DNA from: JBBQWS01 sp038210415
GTDB lineage: Bacteria > Actinomycetota > Actinomycetes > Prado026
Direction: 5' to 3'
DNA: 48,415 nucleotides
Assembly (NCBI GenBank): GCA_038210415.1
Contig: JBBQWS010000022.1
Location: 1-48,415 of the forward strand
The notes below the pieces were generated by a model. That model worked only from the letters and a program-made list of their open reading frames with translations, was not told the DNA's origin and made no database searches. Every line of letters starts with the position of its first letter. Position 1 is the first letter of the stretch. The position numbers were made by a program, and so were the translations under genes. Positions 31,402-38,418 of this stretch are shown piece by piece.

Positions 31402-31653
31402 ATGCTCGACCACGTCGACTCTCCCTCGCGCAGTCGTGTTTCGACGACTCGCCCGCCGGGTCGCGGGCGGTTGACCAGGTTCCCCAAGAAGGCGTCGTTC
31501 GTCGAGTACGCGTTGTTGCTCGCGGCCATCGCCGCAGTCCTGATTCTCGTGTTCTGCGCCCTCGGCAGCTACGTCGGCAGCGCCCTGCACCCGGTCTGCG
31601 ACCCGCTGACCCCGAGCGGGTCGGTCTCGGCGACAAGCTGTTCAACGCGCTAG
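31402..31653 (+). CDS. Flp/Fap-type pilin-like protein (orphan)
   Basis: 83 residues. A basic N-terminal leader of about 29 residues (RGRLTRFPKK) is followed by ASFVEYALLLAAIAAVLILV, the type IVb Flp pilin signature with Glu at +5 and Tyr at +6 of the mature helix. The residue before the predicted cleavage is Lys rather than the usual Gly. The C-terminal tail is short and contains two Cys (PVCDP, TSCS). No prepilin peptidase, TadA, TadB or TadC is nearby. AAGGGA lies about 13 bases upstream of ATG, a weak ribosome site. It might be a pilin or a small membrane protein that resembles one. Confidence 0.65.
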   Translation: MLDHVDSPSRSRVSTTRPPGRGRLTRFPKKASFVEYALLLAAIAAVLILVFCALGSYVGSALHPVCDPLTPSGSVSATSCSTR

Positions 31654-31667
31654 CTCGTATCAACGCG

Positions 31668-32807
31668 TTAGCTGGTCGGTCCCGCGTCGAGAAGCGCGGC
31701 GAATCTGGCAGCGACCCGGTCCCACTGCCAGTTCTTCTCCACCCAGGCCCGGCCCTGCGCCCCCATGCGGCGGGCCAGGTCGCCGTCGAGCAGCAGCTCG
31801 CTGACCCGATCGGCCAGCGCCGCCCGGTCACGTCCAGGCACGACGTAGCCGGTCTCGCCGGGCAGCACAGCGTCCGGGGCTCCCCCGGAGTCACCTGCCA
31901 CGACCGGTCGTCCGGTGGCTGACGCTTCCAGGTAGACGATCCCCAGACCCTCGACGTCCAGTCCACGGTTACGGGTGCGGCAGGGCATCGCGAAGACGTC
32001 GCCGGCGGCGTAGTGCGCTGGCAGCGCGTCGTACGGCACCGCCCCGGTGAGCACCACGTCACGCTCCAGACTGCCGCTCGCGACGAGCCTTTGCAGGCGG
32101 TCACGGTCCGGCCCGCCCCCGACGAGCAGCAGCGCCGCTCCGGGCACGTGCGACCGGATGGCCGGCCAGGCACGGATCAGCTCGTCCTGTCCCTTGCGCG
32201 GCATCAACCGCGATACGCAGACGACCACCGGTCGATCCGTCAGCCCGTGCCGGGCCCGAACCTCACGCCCGTCCACCTCGGGGGAGAACGCGTTCGCGTC
32301 CACCCCGGGGGTCAGCCGCACCATCCGGGCTGCCGCTTCCGGCGTGACCGCGGCGGCGATCTTGGACCTGGTGTAAGCCCCGAGGTAGGTGAGCACGTCG
32401 ACGCCCTGGCCGATGCGGCGGAGCAACGCACTGCCTCCGGGCACCCCCGCCAGCCCGGCCTCGTGGCCGTGGGTTAGCCCGATCAGCCGGTCTGCGCCGG
32501 CTCGGCGAAGTGCCGGGCCGAGGAAGCCGAGCGGGAAGGCCGCTCCGAAGACCACTTGGTCAAGACCATGGGCGCGTACCAGCTCGCTGGCCCGCTTGCG
32601 GACATCCGGGGTCGGCAGCATGACCGAACGTGAGTACCGGACGATCGGGAAGGCTTGTTCGGCATCGAACGCCGCTGCTCCTGGCCAGTCCGAGGCGAAG
32701 ACCACCACCGACCCGGGCGGTCGACTTAGGGCCAGCTCGTAGACGAAGGTCTGGATCCCGCCGACGCGGGGTGGGAAGTCATTGGTGACGAACAAGGTCC
32801 CAGTCAT
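31668..32807 (-). CDS. pimB: Phosphatidylinositol monomannoside mannosyltransferase PimB'
   Basis: 379 residues, GT4 family, GT-B fold. Transfers mannose from GDP-mannose to PIM1 to make PIM2 on the inner membrane face, a precursor of lipomannan-type glycolipids. Visible are the N-terminal VTNDFPPRVGGIQTFVYELA, GLTHGHEAG, the donor-site VVCVSRLMPRKGQDELI and the EX7E motif EGLGIVYLEAS. The ATG overlaps the stop of the peptidase gene (ATGA). Position matches Rv2188c. Other GDP-mannose transferases of GT4 cannot be fully excluded. Confidence 0.88.
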   Translation of the reverse strand: MTGTLFVTNDFPPRVGGIQTFVYELALSRPPGSVVVFASDWPGAAAFDAEQAFPIVRYSRSVMLPTPDVRKRASELVRAHGLDQVVFGAAFPLGFLGPALRRAGADRLIGLTHGHEAGLAGVPGGSALLRRIGQGVDVLTYLGAYTRSKIAAAVTPEAAARMVRLTPGVDANAFSPEVDGREVRARHGLTDRPVVVCVSRLMPRKGQDELIRAWPAIRSHVPGAALLLVGGGPDRDRLQRLVASGSLERDVVLTGAVPYDALPAHYAAGDVFAMPCRTRNRGLDVEGLGIVYLEASATGRPVVAGDSGGAPDAVLPGETGYVVPGRDRAALADRVSELLLDGDLARRMGAQGRAWVEKNWQWDRVAARFAALLDAGPTS

Positions 32808-33664
32808 CGCCGCAGCCCGGCGACCGAGCGGCCCCAACCGTCGATCGCGTCGCTCAGCGACGACCCCGTCGCCTGCTCGACCGCGACGGCCAGGCTGGTC
32901 CTTCCGTGCGCGACTCGACGATAGAGGTCTACCAACGCGTCCTGGCCGTACGTCAGCGCGAGCCAGCGACACATCAGCCAGCTCTGGGCGTAGGCCACGG
33001 CCTGCTCCCGCTCGCTGCTCCCGAAGGCGCTGTCCGCGGGCACAGCCGTCGGCGGGCCATCGACCCGTGCGCGTTCGATGGCCGCTTCCGCGACCGGGCC
33101 CACTGCGAGCGACGACCTCAAGAAGCCGACGTAGTCGGCGAAACCCTCCTCGAGCCAGACGGGTACGTCAGGATCGCCGGCCGCGCCGGTGGCCAGGTGC
33201 GTCAGCTCGTGAGCCAGCAGCACCTCGCGCCCGGACGGCGCCAGGGCGACGTACGCCGTCGCATCCACCAGCACCTCGTCGCCCGTGGTGACCGCGACGA
33301 GCCCCCGGGCCGCTGCGGTCGCGCGCCCGGCGGCCACGGCCAGTGCCGCATTGCCGACGACCAGGCGCAGTTGGGGCCGCACGGCCGCGCTCCCCCACAC
33401 GCTGAGAACCCGGGCCCAGGCGACCCGCGCTGTTCGCTGGACGTCCGCCACGACCGTGACCGGGACCTGCTGCGAGGCCTCGACCCGAATCGGCTGTGCG
33501 ACTGCCTGGCTGCCAGAGGCCGCGGGCGCGAAGACGCCGGCCGTCGTCAGACTCAGCGACCCGGCCAGAGCCACCACCGCGGCCACCGCCGAGATAGCCG
33601 TCGCACGTCGCGGGAACCGTCGGGTGAGCCCGAGCGGCGGGGGCTCGGGATTCTCAGACGGCAC
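32804..33664 (-). CDS. Membrane-anchored zinc metallopeptidase (MA-type, HExxH)
   Basis: 286 residues. A basic start and hydrophobic segment (about 22-45, AISAVAAVVALAGSLSLTTA) form a signal anchor or signal peptide. The catalytic motif LLAHELTHLATG (His152, Glu153, His156) is followed by VPVWLEEGFADYVGF with Glu172/173 as the third ligand, the gluzincin arrangement of MA peptidases. The active site should be outside the cell. Substrate unknown. A TAAGAT hexamer lies six bases before the GTG, and pimB' is coupled downstream. Confidence 0.82.
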   Translation of the reverse strand: MPSENPEPPPLGLTRRFPRRATAISAVAAVVALAGSLSLTTAGVFAPAASGSQAVAQPIRVEASQQVPVTVVADVQRTARVAWARVLSVWGSAAVRPQLRLVVGNAALAVAAGRATAAARGLVAVTTGDEVLVDATAYVALAPSGREVLLAHELTHLATGAAGDPDVPVWLEEGFADYVGFLRSSLAVGPVAEAAIERARVDGPPTAVPADSAFGSSEREQAVAYAQSWLMCRWLALTYGQDALVDLYRRVAHGRTSLAVAVEQATGSSLSDAIDGWGRSVAGLRR

Positions 33665-33670
33665 GAAGTG

Positions 33671-33676
33671 ATCTTA
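33671..33676 (-). promoter_or_regulatory. Candidate -10 element, leaderless start of peptidase-pimB'
   Basis: Minus-strand TAAGAT ends six bases before the GTG at 33664, a near-consensus hexamer, with no Shine-Dalgarno. Confidence 0.45.
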
Positions 33677-33716
33677 GGCTGCAACCGGCCCCGTGAGCCT
33701 TGCCCCATGAGACGGG

Positions 33717-33769
33717 CGAAGGGTCCGTTGCCGGCGCCGACAGACCGGCCACGGACAACGGACCCTTCG
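33717..33769 (-). terminator. Perfect 14-bp stem-loop after NlpC/P60 gene
   Basis: CGAAGGGTCCGTTG (33717-33730) and its exact reverse complement (33756-33769) flank a 25-base GC-rich loop. It lies 30 bases beyond the NlpC/P60 stop on the minus strand and before the peptidase promoter, where a terminator is expected. No T tract follows. Confidence 0.55.
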
Positions 33770-33798
33770 AAGAACCGAGCAGAAGAACCAGATGCGAC

Positions 33799-34923
33799 CT
33801 AGTAGGGACGCACCGCTCCTGAGAAAGGCATGGAGTACAGGCTGGCGTACTGCACGCCGGACCCCGGATTTGCCGCGTGCACGATCATGCCGCCGCCGAT
33901 GTAGATGCCGACGTGATGGATCGGGGAGTAGTAGAACACCAGGTCGCCCGGCTGTAGTGAGCTGGCCGAGATGTGCTGGCCCGAGCCGTATTGAGCGCTC
34001 GACGAGTGCGGCAGCGAGACGCCTGCCGCACGGTAGGCCATCATCGTGAGTCCGGAGCAGTCGAACGCACCGGGGCCGGTGGCACCCCAGACGTAGCTGT
34101 CGCCGACCTTGCTCATCGCGTAGCTGGCCGCGGCGTGTCCGATGCCGCTGCCTCCCAAGGACGGGATGTGGCCCGGCGAGCCACCGGTGTGGCCACCGCT
34201 GCGGGTGACCCGGTGGCTGGCTGCGGCCCGCGCATTGGCGGCTCTCTCAGCAGCCGCCTTCGCGTTCTGAGCGGCGAGCAGCTCAGCGCGCTGGGAAGCC
34301 TGCAGCGAGGCCAGCAACGCCTTGCCCTCGTCAACCTTGGCCTGCACCTCGTTCTGGTGCGCCAGCGCCTGCGTCTTGAGCGCGTTCAACTGGTCGAGCT
34401 GCTGCTGGACGACCAGCTTCGCCTGGGCGAGCCGCTGCTGTCCCGCTGCTGCTGCCCGAAGAACCTCGGCCTGGTGCCGGTCGACACCCTCCATCGCGGA
34501 CGCCTGCGCCACGAACTGACTGGGGTCGTCGGCTACCAGGAGTTGCAGAGTGACGTCGACGCCGCCGTTGCGGTAGGCGGCAGCAGCGAGCTGCCCGACG
34601 AACCGTTCGGCATCACTGACGGCCACCTGCGCCTTCTTCAGGCTGGCGTTCGCCTGGTCGAGCGAGCGCTGGGCCGTCGCAGCCGCGACGGACGCGGCGT
34701 TCGCCGCCTCCTGGGCACTCTCAGCCTCGGTGTTCAGTTGGTCGAGGCGAGTCTGGACCTGGGAGAGGGTGAGCTGAGGAGCTGCCTGTCCGGCGGACGG
34801 CAGCAGACCGACAGCCACTACAGCCGCGCAGAGAACCGCGAGCGAAGTTCTGGCGACAGAGAGCCGAGTGAACCGGGTGGGGCGGGCGAGCAGTCGAGCG
34901 ATAGGACGTGGGCGGGTCGCCAT
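33799..34923 (-). CDS. Secreted NlpC/P60 peptidoglycan endopeptidase (RipA-like)
   Basis: 374 residues. A signal sequence (about 20-48, ending SAGQAA) is followed by long coiled-coil helices (about 50-235, heptad-rich with many Gln/Ala), a Gly/Ser linker and the C-terminal NlpC/P60 domain from about 265. The catalytic Cys289 is in GAFDCSGLTM, His337 in HHVGIYIG and the third polar residue is His349. Such enzymes cut stem peptides during cell separation; the coiled coil often controls activity. A c-di-AMP riboswitch precedes the gene. Positional match to Rv2190c. AAGGAG lies ten bases before the ATG. Confidence 0.92.
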   Translation of the reverse strand: MATRPRPIARLLARPTRFTRLSVARTSLAVLCAAVVAVGLLPSAGQAAPQLTLSQVQTRLDQLNTEAESAQEAANAASVAAATAQRSLDQANASLKKAQVAVSDAERFVGQLAAAAYRNGGVDVTLQLLVADDPSQFVAQASAMEGVDRHQAEVLRAAAAGQQRLAQAKLVVQQQLDQLNALKTQALAHQNEVQAKVDEGKALLASLQASQRAELLAAQNAKAAAERAANARAAASHRVTRSGGHTGGSPGHIPSLGGSGIGHAAASYAMSKVGDSYVWGATGPGAFDCSGLTMMAYRAAGVSLPHSSSAQYGSGQHISASSLQPGDLVFYYSPIHHVGIYIGGGMIVHAANPGSGVQYASLYSMPFSGAVRPY

Positions 34924-34943
34924 ACAGGCGGCACTCCTTACTT

Positions 34944-35093
34944 CCTCGTCCGCTTACCGAGTTAGCTGTCGGGTTCGGGCGGGGAAGAGCGCCCTACAAC
35001 GAGGCCAGGATCAGCCCCGCCGATTCACCCCAGGAACCTGGGTCCCCGGCTCCAACTCGCCTCTCGCGGCACCACTATCGGTACCGAGCGAGG
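34944..35093 (-). promoter_or_regulatory. c-di-AMP (ydaO/yuaA) riboswitch
   Basis: On the minus strand the leader contains the conserved blocks GCCGGGGACCCAGG, GGGGTGAATCGG, GTAGGGCGC, and CCGAACCCGACAGCTAACTC followed by GGTAAGCGG, which are diagnostic for this class. CCTCGCTCG at the 5' side can pair with CGGACGAGG at the 3' side as helix P1. The AAGGAG ribosome site follows P1 directly, leaving little room for a separate terminator. In actinobacteria this riboswitch usually turns off cell-wall hydrolase genes when c-di-AMP is high. Confidence 0.9.
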
Positions 35094-35163
35094 TCCGTCG
35101 GACTCAGCGGCGATGCCGGTCGCCATCCCGTGTGGAAGGCGGTGTCCCTGCATCTGAAACGTG

Positions 35164-35193
35164 ACTCTAACGAAAAGGTCACGGCCGAAGCAA
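35164..35193 (-). promoter_or_regulatory. Candidate promoter of the riboswitch-NlpC/P60 transcript
   Basis: Minus-strand TTGCTT (35188-35193) and TAGAGT (35164-35169) are 18 bp apart. Transcription would start near 35157, giving an untranslated leader of about 235 nt containing the whole riboswitch. The stretch 35094-35156 between promoter and aptamer shows no other clear element. Confidence 0.5.
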
Positions 35194-35225
35194 TTCAAAC
35201 CGCCGAATCCGTGGCCGAGAGGTCG

Positions 35226-35432
35226 TCATCCAACAGCCCGGCGGCCGCGCGGCAAATCGGACGAAACCAGTCGCAGCGGCGGGACCAGTCCAGAATCTGC
35301 CAGAACCGCGATCGCCTGACGCTCAGCGGCATCCAGCTCGACCCCTGCCGGGGGCGCGCCCAGCAGCACGGTCACGACGCAGTCGCCGCAAGCCAGACCT
35401 CGAACCTCACAGGTGTCACAGTCGATGTGCAC
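35226..35432 (-). CDS. Conserved actinobacterial small Cys-rich protein
   Basis: 68 residues. The N-terminus MHIDCDTCEVRGLACGDCVV carries four Cys (5, 8, 15, 18) spaced to bind one zinc or an Fe-S cluster; the rest is a short helix (ELDAAERQAIAVLADSGL). Small proteins with this exact head are widespread in actinomycetes and their function is unknown to me. The GTG has a strong AAGGAGG site about eight bases before it. It lies just upstream of the riboswitch promoter on the same strand. Confidence 0.75.
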   Translation of the reverse strand: MHIDCDTCEVRGLACGDCVVTVLLGAPPAGVELDAAERQAIAVLADSGLVPPLRLVSSDLPRGRRAVG

Positions 35433-35520
35433 GGCACGTTCCTCCTTCGACCCCCAACCGGTGCTGCACCGGCGATCTCGACGCTAGGGCGTGAGTCCGA
35501 CAGTCGAAGCAACCGCCCCG

Positions 35521-36849
35521 TCACGCGCGGTCCAGACGTCGGAGCAGCAGGGTGGACGGCAGGGGGCGGGCCCCGGCGCGCGCCACCCCGTCCGCCACCT
35601 CCTTGTCGCTGGAGACCACGACGAGCGGCCGCCCAGCCGGCTCCGCCCGGACCAGCCGGCGGATCACCTCGTCGGCCGTCTCGCCGGGCGGGCTGAACAG
35701 GACCCGCACCCCCCTGGGCGCGCCCTGGAGGCGCACCGCGCCGACCTCCGCACCGTCGAAGACGCAGGTCACCTCCGCGCCGGTGCGGACGGCGAGCACG
35801 GCCAGACCGGAGAGCAGCCGCTGGCGCTGCTCCGCCAGGGGAACGTTCCCGTAACCCGTCTTGGTGACGTTGTAACCGTCGACCACCAGGTGCACGCGCG
35901 GCAACGCCAGCAGCTGGTCCAGGACGGCGGGGTCGTCGACCGCGTGCCCGCGCACGGCCACGTCGCCCACACCGGCGACGGTCGCCGCGACCGCGTCGAC
36001 CGCATCGGCGGGACGGACGGACCCGACAGGCGGCAGCGCGAGCTCGCGCTGCAGGCCCTGGGCCGCCTGGAGCACGGTGTCGAGCAGTAGTCGCAACCGC
36101 AGGTCGTCAGCGGAGCGGACCTCACGCCCCGCACGGCGCCCGGCCTCCACCGCGCCCTCGGCCTCGGCCAGCCGGACTCGCAGCCGGCGGGTCTCGGCGG
36201 CCGCCGCGCCCTCGCTCTTGCGGGCCGACTCTGTGACGTCGGCCAGGGACTGCTCGGCGACGGCTGAAGTCCTTCGCAACCGGCCGGCCTCGGCCTCCAG
36301 CTCCCGCACGCGGCGCCGCAGGTCGGCCAGCTCACCCCTGACCCGGTCGTCCTCGGACCGGATGCGCTCGACCTCGCTGCGTGTCGTGGCGCGAGCCGCC
36401 GCGAGCTGTTCGGTGAGTCGCGCCACGACCTGTTCGGCTTCGGCGCGTTCGGTGGCGCGGCTGTCGTCGGCCAGCGATCCGACCGCCCGGCCGAGCAGGG
36501 CCGACCAGCCGGCGGGCCGCAGGAGGTAGGCCAGCGCCGCAACCTCGACCGGGTCGGCCGCAGGCGGGGGGGTGCCGGCCTCCACCGCGTTAGAGAGGAC
36601 CTCGTGCCGCGACCTCGCCCAGGCCGCGACGTGCTGCCGGAACACGGGGTCGGTCTCCAGTGCCGTGGCCAGAGCGGCACCCCCGGCGCGAGCCCGTTTG
36701 GTGGGGACGAACTTCGCCACCGACCTCAGCGGCGCCGGGACGTCGGCAGGCGGAACGGTGCTCAGCGCCTCCGCGGCGATCGCGACGACGCGCGCCCTGA
36801 TCGCGGCCGGCATCGGCACGACGTCTGGCTGATCGGTCTCGCTAGTCAC
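35521..36849 (-). CDS. NYN-domain RNA-binding/nuclease-like protein with coiled coil
   Basis: 442 residues. The N-terminal part (1-130) is helical; a coiled coil spans about 140-255 (AEQVVARLTEQLAAARATTR and ADLRRRVRELEAEAGRLRR). The C-terminal NYN (PIN-like) domain begins near residue 295: VHLVVDGYNVTKTGYGN, TCVFDGAEVG, SPPGETADEVIRRLV and VVVSSDKEVADGVARAGA, with the acidic residues of the metal-dependent nuclease site. It resembles YacP-type RNase domains. It overlaps the CoA-transferase gene by four bases. RNA target unknown. Confidence 0.82.
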   Translation of the reverse strand: MTSETDQPDVVPMPAAIRARVVAIAAEALSTVPPADVPAPLRSVAKFVPTKRARAGGAALATALETDPVFRQHVAAWARSRHEVLSNAVEAGTPPPAADPVEVAALAYLLRPAGWSALLGRAVGSLADDSRATERAEAEQVVARLTEQLAAARATTRSEVERIRSEDDRVRGELADLRRRVRELEAEAGRLRRTSAVAEQSLADVTESARKSEGAAAAETRRLRVRLAEAEGAVEAGRRAGREVRSADDLRLRLLLDTVLQAAQGLQRELALPPVGSVRPADAVDAVAATVAGVGDVAVRGHAVDDPAVLDQLLALPRVHLVVDGYNVTKTGYGNVPLAEQRQRLLSGLAVLAVRTGAEVTCVFDGAEVGAVRLQGAPRGVRVLFSPPGETADEVIRRLVRAEPAGRPLVVVSSDKEVADGVARAGARPLPSTLLLRRLDRA

Positions 36850-38024
36850 AGCGCACCGCGGCCGTGCAGCTTCGCCACGTCGTCCGCCGAGAGCCCGAGC
36901 TCTGCGAGCACCGAGACGTTGTCGCCCCCCAGCCGCGGCGCCCTGGTGCCTGCGCGGGCCGGCGTGCGGGACAGCCGGGCCACCGGAGCGACGACAGCGA
37001 CAGCGTTGCCGTCCGCCAGTTCGAGGTCGACCACAGCCGCTCGCGCCCGCGCATTCGAGTCGGCGAGCGCCTCCGCCGGGTCGAGCACAGGGGACACGCA
37101 GGTGTCCGCGGCGGCCATGAGTCCGGTCCACTCAGCCATGGTGCGGGTCGCGAAGCGTTCGGCCAGCGCGGCCCGGAGCTCGTCCTGGCGGGCGCCGTCG
37201 TACTGCAGCGCGGCCAACCCAGGTCGGTCGAGGTGGGCGCACACCTCGGCGAAGAACTTCGGCTCGAGCGCGCCGAGCGCGACCCAACGACCGTCGGCGC
37301 ACGCGTACGTCGAGTAGCAGGCCAGCGCACCGGTGAGGTGGTCGGCAGCGAGTGGCGCGCGCCCGGTGCCGGCGACCGTGGCCGTGGCCACCGCGAGCAG
37401 CGAGGCCACCGCGTCGGTCATCGCAACGTCGACCGACTGTCCCTGCCCGGAACCGGCCCGGTCCACCAGCGCAGCGAGGATTCCCAGCGCCGCCTGCAGC
37501 CCCGAGGCCATGTCCGACGCCTGGAGGTACGGCCGGACCGGGCCGCCGTCGGGACCCTCGGCGAGTGTCAACGCACCGGCGTAGGCCTGAGCGTTGATGT
37601 CGTGCCCGGGCCGCCCGGCGTACGGACCGTCCTGGCCGTACGCGGTGATCGACGCGAACACCAGCCGAGGGGCCAGCGCACAGAGCTCGGCGCGGCCAAG
37701 CCCCAACCGGTCGAGGACGCCGGGTCGGAACGACTCGACGACGACGTCGCTCACCACCGCGAGCCGACGGAACAGCTCTGCGCCCTCAGCGTGCTTGAGG
37801 TCCAAGGTGATGGACCGCTTGCCCCGGCCGAGCACGAGGTGCAGTGCGCTCTCGCCGGTACTGGTGAACGGTGGAGTCGAGCGGACGTCGTCGCCGCGGC
37901 CCGGCTGCTCGACCTTGATCACGTCGGCGCCGAGGTCGGCCAACAGCTGTGTGCAGTAGCCACCCGGGAGCAGCCGGGTCAGGTCCAGGACCCGCACTCC
38001 GTGCAGCGGTCCGGAGCCCGTCAC
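36846..38024 (-). CDS. CaiB/BaiF-family CoA transferase (alpha-methylacyl-CoA racemase-like)
   Basis: 392 residues. Class III fold: VRVLDLTRLLPGGYCTQLLA, DLGADVIKVEQPGRGDDVRS, SITLDLKHAEG, VVESFRPGVLDRLGLG and YAGRPGHDINAQAYAGAL. The GHDIN motif, with adjacent His and Asp, is typical of alpha-methylacyl-CoA racemases rather than formyl-CoA-type transferases. So epimerisation of branched acyl-CoA is the best guess. Four-base overlaps tie it to the NYN gene after it and the zinc-ribbon gene before it. Confidence 0.85.
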   Translation of the reverse strand: MTGSGPLHGVRVLDLTRLLPGGYCTQLLADLGADVIKVEQPGRGDDVRSTPPFTSTGESALHLVLGRGKRSITLDLKHAEGAELFRRLAVVSDVVVESFRPGVLDRLGLGRAELCALAPRLVFASITAYGQDGPYAGRPGHDINAQAYAGALTLAEGPDGGPVRPYLQASDMASGLQAALGILAALVDRAGSGQGQSVDVAMTDAVASLLAVATATVAGTGRAPLAADHLTGALACYSTYACADGRWVALGALEPKFFAEVCAHLDRPGLAALQYDGARQDELRAALAERFATRTMAEWTGLMAAADTCVSPVLDPAEALADSNARARAAVVDLELADGNAVAVVAPVARLSRTPARAGTRAPRLGGDNVSVLAELGLSADDVAKLHGRGAL

Positions 38025-38278
38025 GTGGGGTCGGCGGTGGGTCCACCGGCATCCGGGCGAGGCACCAGCTCGACCGCGTCGACCGCGTCGCACCACCGGC
38101 AACGCACCTGCTCGACGACCTCGCTGACGAGCTCGGTCTCCTCCACCGCGGGGTCTCCGGCCAGGTCCAGGTGCCAGAACTCCTTGACCCGGCTCGAGCG
38201 GGTGACGTCGAACCTGGTGAGGTTGCCGCAACGCGCGCAGCGCCAGCGCGTGTCGGAGGTGGCGAGCGGAACGGTCAC
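38021..38278 (-). CDS. Small zinc-ribbon protein
   Basis: 85 residues. Two Cys pairs, RCARCGN (14, 17) and VRCRWCD (60, 63), frame an acidic middle segment (FWHLDLAGDPAVEETELVSE). Probably one structural zinc. AGGAG lies eight bases before the GTG. It heads the zinc-ribbon / CoA-transferase / NYN operon and faces the exonuclease gene across a 140-bp gap carrying a tandem repeat. Function unknown. Confidence 0.65.
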   Translation of the reverse strand: MTVPLATSDTRWRCARCGNLTRFDVTRSSRVKEFWHLDLAGDPAVEETELVSEVVEQVRCRWCDAVDAVELVPRPDAGGPTADPT

Positions 38279-38295
38279 GGGTCGGCTCCTGGGTC

Positions 38296-38341
38296 CAGCG
38301 GTCGGTCGGGCTCAGCGGTCGGTCAGGCTCAGCGGTCGGTC
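38296..38341. repeat. 17-bp tandem repeat, 2.7 copies
   Basis: The unit CAGCGGTCGGTC(G/A)GGCT occurs at 38296-38312, 38313-38329 and, for 12 bases, 38330-38341. It sits in the divergent control region between genes starting at 38278 and 38419, 17 bp from the first. Regular spacing of 17 bp could fit iterated protein binding or simple slippage. Confidence 0.7.
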
Positions 38342-38405
38342 GCCCCAAGGCTAAGGCGTACGAGGACCGACGGAGCGCCTGCGCCGGACTGTCGGTCCGA
38401 GTCCC

Positions 38406-38411
38406 TACGGT
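38406..38411 (+). promoter_or_regulatory. Candidate -10 element, leaderless start of exonuclease fusion
   Basis: TACGGT ends seven bases before the GTG at 38419, with no ribosome-binding site. Confidence 0.35.
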
Positions 38412-38418
38412 CGCCCTT

